Shown piece by piece: positions 37,631 through 45,783 of a stretch of 64,000 bases of DNA (position 1 is its first letter; every line of letters begins with the position of its first letter). The DNA is from Rhizobium indicum (GTDB lineage: Bacteria > Pseudomonadota > Alphaproteobacteria > Rhizobiales > Rhizobiaceae): the NCBI RefSeq assembly GCF_005862305.2, contig NZ_CP054026.1, positions 124,001-188,000 of the forward strand. The letters are read 5' to 3'. A model generated the notes under the pieces. The model did no database searches. It was not told the DNA's origin and saw only the letters and a list, made by a program, of their open reading frames with translations. Position numbers and translations under genes: made by a program.

Positions 37631-38078
37631 GTGACATCCTTTAACCGGGTGATAGGTCGGTACTAAAGATGAGAGCGGCAATCAACTATTTTCGTTAGTC
37701 CTCCGCCTAGGTCCTCGTCATGCTCTTGCAAGCGGCCAACCTTTCGGCCAACAAGGCTGGCTCCTGTGCCGCCTTGCGTTAAAAGCGATTGAGGAAATGA
37801 GGAAGCAAGAATCCTCTCCGGCGTGCATGTTTCCGAGAAAATTTCGTGATTATCGTTATTTATCAGTTTGTTGACATACTCATCGCGACTCGTCCGAACG
37901 AGGTCTATCAACTCTAGATTGCGCAATATGGCATAAGCTGAATTATGGAACTTACTCGCTACTTGAATTCTCAGGATCTGCCGTGGCGCATATCCTCGCC
38001 TTGCGATAACTTCTTTCGTAAGTTCAATCAGGCGCTATGGTGCGGCAAGGCAAGGCGAGGCGAGGTCGAACAATCCTC
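37631..38078. other. AT-rich intergenic region upstream of fhuC
   Basis: About 450 bp, clearly more AT-rich than the flanks. It separates the minus-strand fhu operon from the plus-strand acylphosphatase-like gene and must hold the promoters of both. TTGACA near 37871 could be a plus-strand -35 element, but no matching -10 was certain. No clear iron-responsive (RirA/Irr) box could be defended by eye. Confidence 0.45.
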
Positions 38079-38360
38079 ATGACAGAACAAGATACCAGCC
38101 ACCCCCTGGAGCGGATGACGATTGTCGGTGATCTCGAGGCTGCCTCCTTCGTTCCCTGGATCCGGCGCCACGCTGCCAAGCTTGGGCTCTCGCACACCAT
38201 ATCTCATGCGAGTTCCATGCGGATCGAACTTGAGGTTGCTGGGCCGGAAGAGCTGATCGACATGATGGAGATGGGATGCTCTCTCGGGCCTATCGACGTA
38301 TGGGTCGAGAGGATAGAACGCACAGCGCTCAGCGCCAAAAGACCGAGTGCCCGGCTGTAG
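38079..38360 (+). CDS. Acylphosphatase-like small protein lacking the catalytic residues
   Basis: A 93-residue protein whose core (MTIVGDLEAASFVPWIRRHAAKLGLSH, written in part) follows the acylphosphatase fold: first strand, helix with WIRRHAAKLGLS, strand IELEVAGPEE, helix ending CSLGP, and the VERIE final strand. In true acylphosphatases the loop after the first strand is GxVQGVGFR with a catalytic Arg, and an Asn follows the GLxGWVRN strand. Here these read GDLEAASFV and GLSHTISH, so both catalytic residues are replaced. It probably has a binding or regulatory role. It lies 143 bp upstream of the Rieske gene on the same strand; functional linkage is uncertain. Confidence 0.55.
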   Translation: MTEQDTSHPLERMTIVGDLEAASFVPWIRRHAAKLGLSHTISHASSMRIELEVAGPEELIDMMEMGCSLGPIDVWVERIERTALSAKRPSARL

Positions 38361-38373
38361 GATACTTCCTCCG

Positions 38374-38417
38374 TGCATATTATTTACTCAATGTTGCCAA
38401 TGCGAAATAATTATGCA
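38374..38417. promoter_or_regulatory. Inverted repeat upstream of the Rieske/oxygenase operon
   Basis: TGCATATTATTT (38374-38385) and AAATAATTATGCA (38405-38417) form an imperfect inverted repeat with a 19-nt spacer in otherwise GC-rich DNA. It ends 86 bp before the ATG at 38504. It could be an operator or promoter element for the downstream operon. The TGCATA half-site resembles the GntR-type palindromes at 53315-53579. Confidence 0.4.
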
Positions 38418-38503
38418 AACCTGATGGCGTTGAGGCGGAATTGCCACGACGCCGACGCGGGACTTGATCGGCAAGCATTTGGTTTTGTTTGGGAATTCTA
38501 GTC

Positions 38504-39157
38504 ATGCCTTCCGATACGACGGGCTTTTGGACGCCAGTCGCCCTCTCCCGGGATTTGCCGGCCGGAACCGTCATGCCGGTGCGGACGGCAGCCGGATCGA
38601 TTGCCCTGTGGCGCAGCGCTTCGGGGCGCATATCGGCATCGGCGGATCGCTGTCCGCATCGCGGCATGCGCCTGTCTCACGGCTTCGTGCGCGGTGAGAC
38701 GCTCTCCTGCATCTATCACGGGTGGAGCTATGGCCAGGCCGGAAACTGTCTGCGCATCCCCGCCCATCCGGGGCTGACGCCACCGGAAACCATCCGCGTC
38801 GCCACCCATGATGTCGAGGAAGCGGACAGCGTGATCTGGGTGGCCGTGGGCACGCCCGCATCGAAGCCGCCGGGGCTCGAGGGCCTCATTCCTCTGCGCT
38901 CCCTGACGGTGTTCGCCGGCATCGCCGCGATCGAGGCGGCCGCCGGCGGCAAGGCGAGCACTGATGGTCTTGTCGAGATCGACGCATCCATCGGGACCAT
39001 CTGTCTGCTATTATCCGCCCAAGAAGACGGACAGACGCTGATCCATGTGCTGCTGAAGGGTGACGCCGGCCTTGCTGCGGGCATCGGCGCTTCACGGGCC
39101 GCCGAAAGCCTGCGCCGCCGGGCTGAGGGTCTTCAGAAAAAGGAGATCGCGCAATGA
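38504..39157 (+). CDS. Stand-alone Rieske [2Fe-2S] protein
   Basis: A 217-residue protein consisting of a Rieske domain with ligands Cys50-His52 (CPHRGMRLSHG) and Cys69-His72 (CIYHGWSYG), followed by an ~100-residue C-terminal part without the mononuclear-iron motif of oxygenases. It therefore should carry electrons but not oxygenate. The ATG at 38504 was chosen; a TTG at 38489 is possible. It overlaps the next gene by ATGA (39154-39157), and that gene encodes an oxygenase catalytic subunit lacking a Rieske centre, so the two halves complement each other. The analogy is to NdmD, whose extra N-terminal Rieske domain serves NdmC in caffeine degraders (established for that system; inference here). 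Confidence 0.85.
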   Translation: MPSDTTGFWTPVALSRDLPAGTVMPVRTAAGSIALWRSASGRISASADRCPHRGMRLSHGFVRGETLSCIYHGWSYGQAGNCLRIPAHPGLTPPETIRVATHDVEEADSVIWVAVGTPASKPPGLEGLIPLRSLTVFAGIAAIEAAAGGKASTDGLVEIDASIGTICLLLSAQEDGQTLIHVLLKGDAGLAAGIGASRAAESLRRRAEGLQKKEIAQ

Positions 39158-39999
39158 CCATGCAGGCGATGATCGATGAATGGTATCCGGTCGGGCTTTT
39201 CAGCCAGCTCGACAGCGCAGGTCGTGCGACGGCGTTGATGGGCGAGCCGATCGAAGTGGCACGCGATGCCGATGGCAATGCGAAGGTGACGGGCAGAGAC
39301 GGCCGCGTTCTGCCGGTGCGTGTGCGGTACGGTCATGTCTGGTCCTCCCTCGGCGAGCCGCAGAAGGAACTTTTTCCGATTCCCGAGGCTGATCAGCCCG
39401 GCCGTCGCTTCGTCGATGTCGGCGTGGTGCGGGTGCGCTGCTCGCCCCTGCGTGCCGTCGAGAACTTCCTCGACATCGCCCATTTCCCCTTCGTCCACAC
39501 CGACATTCTCGGCGCGGAGCCGCACACCGAGGTCCAGAACTACAAGGTCGAGATCCGCGAGGAAGAAGACGAGGTCTGGGCAACGCAGGTGAAATTCTAC
39601 CAGCCGCAGGCCGCCAAGTCGGCAAGCGGCGGCATCACGACGGAATACATGTACCGCGTGCCGGCGCCCACCTGCTCCGTACTTTACAAGACCTGCCCGC
39701 CGCGCCCGAGCGAATGGGACGTGATCACGCTTTTCGTGCAGCCGTTGGCTGAGGACCTCTGCGACGTCTGGCCATGGATGGCGCTCTTCGACGACGAAAC
39801 CGCGATGACCGACCTCATTCATTTCCAGCAGACGATCTTTCTGCAGGACCGTTCGATCCTCGAAAACCAGATCCCGCGGCTGCTGCCGCTCGACCCCGGC
39901 ATGGAAATTCCGACGCGGGCCGATCTGACATCGATCGCTTACCGGCGCTGGCTGAAGCGCCACAACTATACCTACGGCGCACAGCTGGTGGCGCAATGA
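39154..39999 (+). CDS. Rieske-less oxygenase catalytic subunit, NdmC-like
   Basis: A 281-residue ring-hydroxylating-oxygenase alpha subunit. The mononuclear iron motif is intact: Asn104, Asp107, His110 and His115 in ENFLDIAHFPFVH, and a later acidic ligand in FLQDRSILENQ. The N-terminus starts like a VanA/NdmA-type oxygenase (IDEWYPVGLFSQL), but where the Rieske ligands should be the chain jumps from GEPIEVARDADG to VRVRYGHVWSSLGEP: the cluster-binding insert is absent. This is how NdmC of the NdmCDE 7-methylxanthine N7-demethylase is built. It is preceded by a separate Rieske protein and followed by a GST-like gene (the NdmE position). Probable role: oxidative N-demethylation of a purine-like substrate. 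Confidence 0.8.
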   Translation: MTMQAMIDEWYPVGLFSQLDSAGRATALMGEPIEVARDADGNAKVTGRDGRVLPVRVRYGHVWSSLGEPQKELFPIPEADQPGRRFVDVGVVRVRCSPLRAVENFLDIAHFPFVHTDILGAEPHTEVQNYKVEIREEEDEVWATQVKFYQPQAAKSASGGITTEYMYRVPAPTCSVLYKTCPPRPSEWDVITLFVQPLAEDLCDVWPWMALFDDETAMTDLIHFQQTIFLQDRSILENQIPRLLPLDPGMEIPTRADLTSIAYRRWLKRHNYTYGAQLVAQ

Positions 40000-40655
40000 A
40001 GCTCTACGACTACATTCTCTCGCCCAGTTGCTACAAGGTGCGCCTGATGGCGGCGCTGACCGGCGTGAAGCTTGACCTGCGCCCGGTGGATTTCCATCCC
40101 GGCGCCGAGCATCGCGGCCCCGAGCTGCTTGCGCTCAACCCGGCAGGCTCCATTCCGATCCTGGAAGATGGGGATCTGATCCTGACGGAATCGTTGGCGA
40201 TCCTCGTCTATCTCGCCGCCAAGGCAGCACCCGAATGGCTCGGCAGTGGTAAGGCCGAGGAAGCGGCGCGGGTGCAGCAATGGCTGTCGTTCTCCGGCCG
40301 GCTGACGGCAAGCCTCGGGGCAGCGCGACTCCATGAAATGCTGTTGCGGCCGGGCGATATCGGCGCGCTGCAGGCCCAGGGCATCGCCGCGCTTCGCGAG
40401 CTTGAAGCTGGGCTTGTCGAGCAGGGCCTTCGCGGCATGCGCTTCCTCGCCGCCGACCGGCCGACAATTGCCGACATCGCCTGCTTTCCCTATGTGGCAC
40501 TGGCTCCCGATGGCGGCGTTACGCTGGATGCTTATCCCGCGATCCGGCTCTGGTCGCGGGCGCTGCGCGCCCTCGACAAATTTATCGAAATGCCTGGTAT
40601 CCACCGGCTGCACGAGTTGAAGCCCGAACCTCATATCGAACCGGGCGAGGCGTGA
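39996..40655 (+). CDS. Glutathione S-transferase-like protein, NdmE-like position
   Basis: A 219-residue GST-fold protein. The N-terminal thioredoxin-like domain starts MKLYDYILSPSCYKVRLMAA, includes the cis-Pro strand GSIPILEDGDLILTESLAI, and is followed by an all-helical C-domain with the N-capping box ADRPTIADIACFPY. It overlaps the oxygenase gene by ATGA and precedes the deaminase gene by 1 bp. In the NdmCDE demethylase a GST-like subunit (NdmE) is structural and needed to assemble the complex, so an equivalent scaffold role is likely here; ordinary glutathione conjugation is the alternative. Confidence 0.8.
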   Translation: MKLYDYILSPSCYKVRLMAALTGVKLDLRPVDFHPGAEHRGPELLALNPAGSIPILEDGDLILTESLAILVYLAAKAAPEWLGSGKAEEAARVQQWLSFSGRLTASLGAARLHEMLLRPGDIGALQAQGIAALRELEAGLVEQGLRGMRFLAADRPTIADIACFPYVALAPDGGVTLDAYPAIRLWSRALRALDKFIEMPGIHRLHELKPEPHIEPGEA

Positions 40656-40656
40656 C

Positions 40657-42036
40657 ATGGCTGGCTATCTCCTGAAGAACTGCGCAGCCGTGATTGTCGA
40701 CGAGGGCAAGGGACCGGCCGTCCATCGCAATGTCGATCTCCTTACCAACGGTCCGGCGATCCTGGCGATCGGCGAAAATCTGGCGGCGGACGCACTGCCT
40801 GCCGGCACGACCGTTCAGGATGCTGCGGGCTGGTTTGTCTATCCGGGTCTCGTCAACACCCACCATCACTTCTTCCAGTGCTTCGTGCGCAACCGCGCCG
40901 ATCTCGACTGGACGAAGCTCTCGGTGATCGAGTGGCTGGACCGCATCTACCCGATCTTTTCGCAGCTCAACGAGGAATGCTTTTACCACTCCTCCGTCAC
41001 GGCGATGGCCGAGATGGTCAAGCACGGCTGCACCACAGCCTTGGATCATCAGTACAATTTCCCCCGGCACGCCGGAAAGCGGTTGATCGACCGCCAGTTC
41101 GAAGCGGCCGAACTGCTCGGCATGCGTTTCCATGCCGGCCGCGGCGGCAATACCCTGCCGAAGTCGGAAGGCTCGACCATTCCCGACGAGATGCTGGAAA
41201 CGACCGACGAATTCATCGCTGACTGCGCCCGGCTGATCGACACCTATCACGATACCAGCCCCTTCAGCATGCGCCAGGTCGTGGTCGCCCCCTGTCAGCC
41301 GGTCAATTGCTACCGCGAGACTTTCCTGGAATCGGTGGCACTGGCGCGCGATCGCGGCGTCATGATGCATACCCATGTCGGCGAAGGCGAAAGCCCGGTC
41401 ATTCAGGCGCGCCACGGCATGCGCACGGTCGACTATCTGGAAGAACTTGGCTTTGCCGGGCCTGATACCTTCTATGCCCATTGCTGGGAGCTGACCCACG
41501 ACGAGCTCAGGAAGATGGCGGCCAGCGGCACCGGTGTCGCGCATTGCCCGGAACCGGTCTATCTGGTCGGCGCTGAGGTCACCGACATTCCCGCCATGGC
41601 AGCCTTCGGCCTGCGCGTCGGCCTCGGCTGCGACGGTGCTGCCTCCAACGACAATTCCAACCTGATGCACTGCCTGCATTCCGCTTACATGCTGCAATGC
41701 CTCGTCGCCTCCGGCCGCGCCCATCCCGTGCCGCCGCCGGTCGATTTCCTCGGCTACGGCACGACAGGGGGTGCCAGTCTGCTCGGCCGACGCGATATCG
41801 GCCGGCTGGCGCCCGGCATGGCCGCCGACCTGTTTGTGATCGACACCCGCCGTATGGATTATGTTGGCACGCGGCACGATCCGCTGAGCCTGATTGCCCG
41901 CGTCGGTATCGGTATGGCGACGGATATGACCATGATCAATGGCCGCATCGTCTGGCAGAAGGGCGAATTTCCCGGGCTCGACGAAGCCAAGCTGTCAGCC
42001 GATGCCGAGGCCGCACTATCCGCCGTGGAATTTTAA
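40657..42036 (+). CDS. 8-oxoguanine deaminase-type amidohydrolase
   Basis: A 459-residue member of the amidohydrolase superfamily. The first metal ligands are His69 and His71 in NTHHHFFQCF; others are in HTHVGEGES, FYAHCWEL and the Asp of GLGCDGAASNDNS. FQCFVRNRA and the CDGAASNDNSNL segment are typical for the group containing 8-oxoguanine deaminase and AtzB (hydroxydechloroatrazine ethylaminohydrolase). It would deaminate an oxidised or demethylated guanine-like purine in the cytoplasm. It follows the GST-like gene after 1 bp and precedes the transporter genes, placing it as the second enzymatic step after demethylation (inference). Confidence 0.85.
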   Translation: MAGYLLKNCAAVIVDEGKGPAVHRNVDLLTNGPAILAIGENLAADALPAGTTVQDAAGWFVYPGLVNTHHHFFQCFVRNRADLDWTKLSVIEWLDRIYPIFSQLNEECFYHSSVTAMAEMVKHGCTTALDHQYNFPRHAGKRLIDRQFEAAELLGMRFHAGRGGNTLPKSEGSTIPDEMLETTDEFIADCARLIDTYHDTSPFSMRQVVVAPCQPVNCYRETFLESVALARDRGVMMHTHVGEGESPVIQARHGMRTVDYLEELGFAGPDTFYAHCWELTHDELRKMAASGTGVAHCPEPVYLVGAEVTDIPAMAAFGLRVGLGCDGAASNDNSNLMHCLHSAYMLQCLVASGRAHPVPPPVDFLGYGTTGGASLLGRRDIGRLAPGMAADLFVIDTRRMDYVGTRHDPLSLIARVGIGMATDMTMINGRIVWQKGEFPGLDEAKLSADAEAALSAVEF

Positions 42037-42061
42037 AAAACCAAAAGAGGGAACTGAGAAC

Positions 42062-43159
42062 ATGACCAAACTGACCCGCAGAAACCTGATGACGGCCGCT
42101 GCCGCCACCGGCCTTGCCGGCGTACTCGGCAGCCGCCTTGCTTTGGCGGCCGACGAGCCGCTCGGCATCACGCTGGTAATCCCCTCGCCCGTCGGCGACG
42201 TTGGCTGGGGGCATGCGCTTGCCGCCGGTCTCGAGCCGATCAAGGCCGCTTACGGCGACAAGGTGAAGGTCACCGTGCTTGAGAATATCGCGGAAGGCCC
42301 GGACGCCGACCGCATCATGAACAAGACCGTCGCCGACGGAAACAAGTTCCTGATCGCCGGCTCTTTCGGCTATCAGAACGGCGCCCTGCAGATCGCCCGC
42401 CGCGATCCGAGCGTCACGGTCCTGCACGCCTCCGGCTTCCAGGTCGCTCCGAACTTCTCGCCCTTCGCCGCCAAATATTTCCAGGGTACCTACCTGCTCG
42501 GCATGGCTGCGGCAGCACTTTCCAAGACCGGCAAGCTCGGCTCTGTCTCCGCCTTTGCCATCCCTGAGCTCATTACCTCGATCAACGCCTTTACGCTCGG
42601 CGCCCAGGCCGTCAAACCCGATATCGAGGTCTCGGTGGTCTGGGTGAACTCATGGTTCGATCCGGCCAAGGAGCAAGAAGCCGCCAAGGCTCTGATCGCG
42701 CAGAAGTGCGACGTGATCTTCTCCAACGCCCAGGACACGCCGTCTGTCATCTCGGCCTGTGAGGAAGCCGGCGTCTACGCCTTCAATCTCAATTCCTCGA
42801 TGAAGAAATATGCGCCGAAGACCTATCTCGGCTGTATCGCGACGGACTGGTCGCCGTTCTTCAAGGCTTCGGTCGATGCCCACCTCGCCGGCACGTTCAA
42901 GGGCGCCAATACGTTCCTCGGCGTTGCCGACAAGGTCGTCGAAGTGGTCGACTGGAACCCGGATATTCCGGCTGACGTGATGACCAAGATCAAGGAGATC
43001 GAGGTAAAGATCGCCGACGGCAGTTTCTCGCCCTTCACCGGGCCGATCGCCAAGGCCGACGGCAGTGAAGGTGTCGCATCGGGCGTAACCATGGCCGACC
43101 CCGAGATCATCGCCATGAACTGGCACGTCAAGGGCGTGTCCACGCCGCTGCCGAAATAA
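42062..43159 (+). CDS. BMP-family ABC substrate-binding protein (first system)
   Basis: A 365-residue BMP/PnrA-like binding protein, the type that serves nucleoside and purine uptake. The N-terminus has a twin-arginine-like signal TRRNLMTAAAATGLAG with cleavage after ALAA (~residue 30). The core pattern SPVGDVGWGHALAAGLEPI and KFLIAGSFGYQNGALQIARR matches BMP proteins. GAGGGA lies ~10 nt before the ATG. It is followed after 3 bp by its ATPase and then two permeases. The adjacent deaminase and demethylase point to a methylated or oxidised purine as ligand. Confidence 0.9.
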   Translation: MTKLTRRNLMTAAAATGLAGVLGSRLALAADEPLGITLVIPSPVGDVGWGHALAAGLEPIKAAYGDKVKVTVLENIAEGPDADRIMNKTVADGNKFLIAGSFGYQNGALQIARRDPSVTVLHASGFQVAPNFSPFAAKYFQGTYLLGMAAAALSKTGKLGSVSAFAIPELITSINAFTLGAQAVKPDIEVSVVWVNSWFDPAKEQEAAKALIAQKCDVIFSNAQDTPSVISACEEAGVYAFNLNSSMKKYAPKTYLGCIATDWSPFFKASVDAHLAGTFKGANTFLGVADKVVEVVDWNPDIPADVMTKIKEIEVKIADGSFSPFTGPIAKADGSEGVASGVTMADPEIIAMNWHVKGVSTPLPK

Positions 43160-43162
43160 GTC

Positions 43163-44686
43163 ATGACCACCCCGCTCCTGTCGCTGCGCGGCATTTCGAA
43201 GAGCTACGGCCAGATCCATGCCAATCAGGCCATCGATCTGGACGTGGCGTCGCAATCGATCCATGCGATCCTCGGGGAAAACGGGGCGGGAAAATCGACG
43301 CTGATGAAGCTGATCTACGGCGTCGAGCAACCGGACGACGGAGAGGTCGTCTGGGAAGGAGAACCCTTGCGCCTTGCCTCCCCTGCCGAGGCAAGGCGCC
43401 ACGGTATCGGCATGGTCTTCCAGCATTTCTCGCTGTTCGAGACCCTGACCGTCCTGGAGAATATTCGGCTGGTCGTGCCGGGCCGCAAGGCTGAGCTCAA
43501 GGAACGCATTCGGACGCTTGGACGGGAATTCGGCCTCGAAGTCGACCCGCTTGCCCATGTGCATGCGCTGTCCGTCGGCGAGCGGCAACGGGTGGAGATC
43601 ATCCGAAGCCTGATGACCAACCCGAAACTGCTGATCCTCGACGAGCCCACCTCCGTCCTGCCGCCGCAACTGGTGGAGAAGCTCTTCGACACGCTGCGAC
43701 GACTGCGCGACGGCGGCGTTTCCATCCTGTTGATCTCCCACAAGCTCGAAGAAATCCGGGCGATCTGCGACCGGGCGACGATCCTGCGCGGCGGACGCGT
43801 AACCGGGGATGTCGACCCGCGTGAACATGATGCCCATGACCTTGCCCGCATGATGATCGGCCATGACATGCCGGCGCCGATGGCGGCGCTGCCACTGTCT
43901 GGTGGCGAAAAGCGGCTGGAGATCATCGGTTTGGACTATCAGCCCGACGATCCCTTCGCGGTGCCGCTCTCCGGCATCAGCCTCGAGGTTCGTGCCGGCG
44001 AAATCCTCGGGATCGCCGGTATTTCGGGCAACGGCCAAGGCGAGCTTGCCGCGTTAATTTCAGGCGAGACGGTGCTGGGGCGCGACCAACGCGACCGGAT
44101 CTACATGATGGGGATGGATGTCGGCAGGCTCGATGCCGCCGCGCGGCGGACGCTCGGATTTGCCTTCGTTCCGGAAGACCGGCTCGGACGCGGCGCCGTG
44201 CCCGAAATGTCGCTCGTCCTCAACAGCCTGCTGACGGCCCATCCGCTCAAGCTTTTGCGGCACGGTCTCGTCGACAGGGGGCGGGCGACGTCGTTCACCG
44301 ATGATTGCATCCGCCAGTATGATGTGCGCACTCCCGGCCCGGATGCGGAAGCTGGCACCCTGTCGGGCGGCAATCTGCAGAAGTTCATCGTTGGTCGCGA
44401 AATCATGCTGTCTCCCAAATTGCTTTTCCTGGCGCAACCGACCTGGGGCGTCGATATCGGCGCCGCATCCGCCATCCGCAGCCGTCTGGTCGCATTGCGC
44501 AATCGGGGCATGGCGATCCTCGTCATTTCCGAGGAGCTGGAAGAACTGTTCGAGCTCTGCGATTCCATCCAGGTGCTGCATCACGGCCGGCTCAGCCCGC
44601 CGCTCGCAACGCGGGACACGAAGCCCGAGGAGATCGGCCGATACATGATCGGGGCACAAGCCTCGCCCGAGAAAGTCCATATATGA
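43163..44686 (+). CDS. BMP-type ABC transporter ATPase, two nucleotide-binding domains (first system)
   Basis: A 507-residue tandem ATPase. Domain 1 has Walker A GENGAGKST, signature LSVGERQRVE and Walker B LLILDEPTSVL. Domain 2 has the degenerate phosphate loop GISGNGQGE, signature LSGGNLQKFIVGRE and LLFLAQPTWGVD in place of Walker B, so the second site lacks the Asp-Glu pair. This asymmetry is usual for the nucleoside-type (NupO-like) ATPases. It overlaps the following permease by ATGA. Confidence 0.92.
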   Translation: MTTPLLSLRGISKSYGQIHANQAIDLDVASQSIHAILGENGAGKSTLMKLIYGVEQPDDGEVVWEGEPLRLASPAEARRHGIGMVFQHFSLFETLTVLENIRLVVPGRKAELKERIRTLGREFGLEVDPLAHVHALSVGERQRVEIIRSLMTNPKLLILDEPTSVLPPQLVEKLFDTLRRLRDGGVSILLISHKLEEIRAICDRATILRGGRVTGDVDPREHDAHDLARMMIGHDMPAPMAALPLSGGEKRLEIIGLDYQPDDPFAVPLSGISLEVRAGEILGIAGISGNGQGELAALISGETVLGRDQRDRIYMMGMDVGRLDAAARRTLGFAFVPEDRLGRGAVPEMSLVLNSLLTAHPLKLLRHGLVDRGRATSFTDDCIRQYDVRTPGPDAEAGTLSGGNLQKFIVGREIMLSPKLLFLAQPTWGVDIGAASAIRSRLVALRNRGMAILVISEELEELFELCDSIQVLHHGRLSPPLATRDTKPEEIGRYMIGAQASPEKVHI

Positions 44687-45783
44687 GCGCTTGGTCCCTT
44701 GCTTTCGTTCCCACCCTGGTCCGCCGGGAGCGCGCCTCGCTTGCCGCGGCCCTGTGCGCACCTGTCATAGCGCTCGGGGGAGCGATCACACTTAATCTCG
44801 GCCTCTACGTTTTGATGGGCCGCGACCCTGTCGCGGTTGTCTATGCGATGCTTTTTGAGCCCTTCCTTTCCTGGGCGTCATTTTCGGAAGTGCTTTTGAA
44901 GGCAGGTCCGCTCCTGCTCATCGCCCAAGGACTGGCGATCGGCTTTCGCGCCAAGGTCTTCAACATCGGCGCCGAAGGCCAGTTCATTCTTGGCGCGATC
45001 TTCGCCTCTGCCATTCCGGTCTGGTTTCCCCAGGCAACAGGCCAATGGATCTGGCCGGCGATGCTGTTGCTCGGCGCCATCGGCGGCGCTCTCTGGGCTT
45101 CTCTCACCGCCTTCTGGCGCGTACGCCTCAATGCCAACGAGATCCTCGTTTCTTTGATGCTGAGCCTCGTTGCGGCGCAGCTGCTGAACTATTTGCTGCT
45201 CGGCCCCTGGAAAGATCCGAATGGCTTCAACTTCCCCCAGTCGGTGATGTTTCAGTACGATGCGATGGTGCCGACCCTGATCGCCGGTACCCGCGTCAAT
45301 GTCTCATTCCTCATCACGCTCGCTTTGTCTGTTGCAGCCTGGGTCTTCATGCAGAGGAGCTTCATCGGTTACAAGCTGCAGGTCGGCGGTCTGGCGCCGC
45401 GGGCTGCCGGCTATGCCGGCTTCAAGGAAGGTTGGGCGATCTGGCTTTCGCTGCTGATCGGCGGTTTTGCGGCCGGTCTTGCCGGTGCCGCCGAAGTCGC
45501 CGGTCCGCTCGGCCAGCTGCAGCGTTCGGTCGCGAGCGGTTATGGCTATGCGGCCATCATCGTCGCCTATCTCGGCGGCCTGCATCCGATCGGCATCGTG
45601 GTCTCGGCGCTGGTCATGGCGGTCATCTATATCGGTGGCGACAATGCCATGGTCTCGGCCAACCTGCCGATCGCTGCCGTCCGTGTCTTCCAGGGCAGCC
45701 TGCTGCTCGCCTACCTAATCGCCGTCGCCTTCGTGCGCTATCGCCTTGAACGGCGCCGCGCCGCTCACCGGAGCCCATCATGA
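44683..45783 (+). CDS. BMP-type ABC transporter permease 1 (first system)
   Basis: A 366-residue BPD_transp_2-type permease with about ten hydrophobic segments (LYVLMGRDPVAVVYAMLF, LIAQGLAIGFRAKVFNIGAEGQ, ...). The RAKVFNIGAEGQFILGA motif is the family signature. It is coupled to both neighbours by ATGA overlaps. It works with the permease at 45780 as the membrane channel. Confidence 0.92.
   Translation: MSAWSLAFVPTLVRRERASLAAALCAPVIALGGAITLNLGLYVLMGRDPVAVVYAMLFEPFLSWASFSEVLLKAGPLLLIAQGLAIGFRAKVFNIGAEGQFILGAIFASAIPVWFPQATGQWIWPAMLLLGAIGGALWASLTAFWRVRLNANEILVSLMLSLVAAQLLNYLLLGPWKDPNGFNFPQSVMFQYDAMVPTLIAGTRVNVSFLITLALSVAAWVFMQRSFIGYKLQVGGLAPRAAGYAGFKEGWAIWLSLLIGGFAAGLAGAAEVAGPLGQLQRSVASGYGYAAIIVAYLGGLHPIGIVVSALVMAVIYIGGDNAMVSANLPIAAVRVFQGSLLLAYLIAVAFVRYRLERRRAAHRSPS

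Noticed and set aside
37663..37926. 87-codon minus-strand frame in the AT-rich region upstream of fhuC
   Set aside because: No ribosome site and no recognisable domain, and it overlaps the fhuC leader; treated as non-coding.
37631..38078. Iron-responsive RirA/Irr operator upstream of fhuC
   Set aside because: Several TGA/TCA pairs exist in the AT-rich DNA but none has the right spacing and symmetry to be claimed.
42650..44038. 462-codon minus-strand open frame opposite the BMP binding protein and ATPase genes
   Set aside because: Shadow of the ATPase gene, which has complete Walker and signature motifs.
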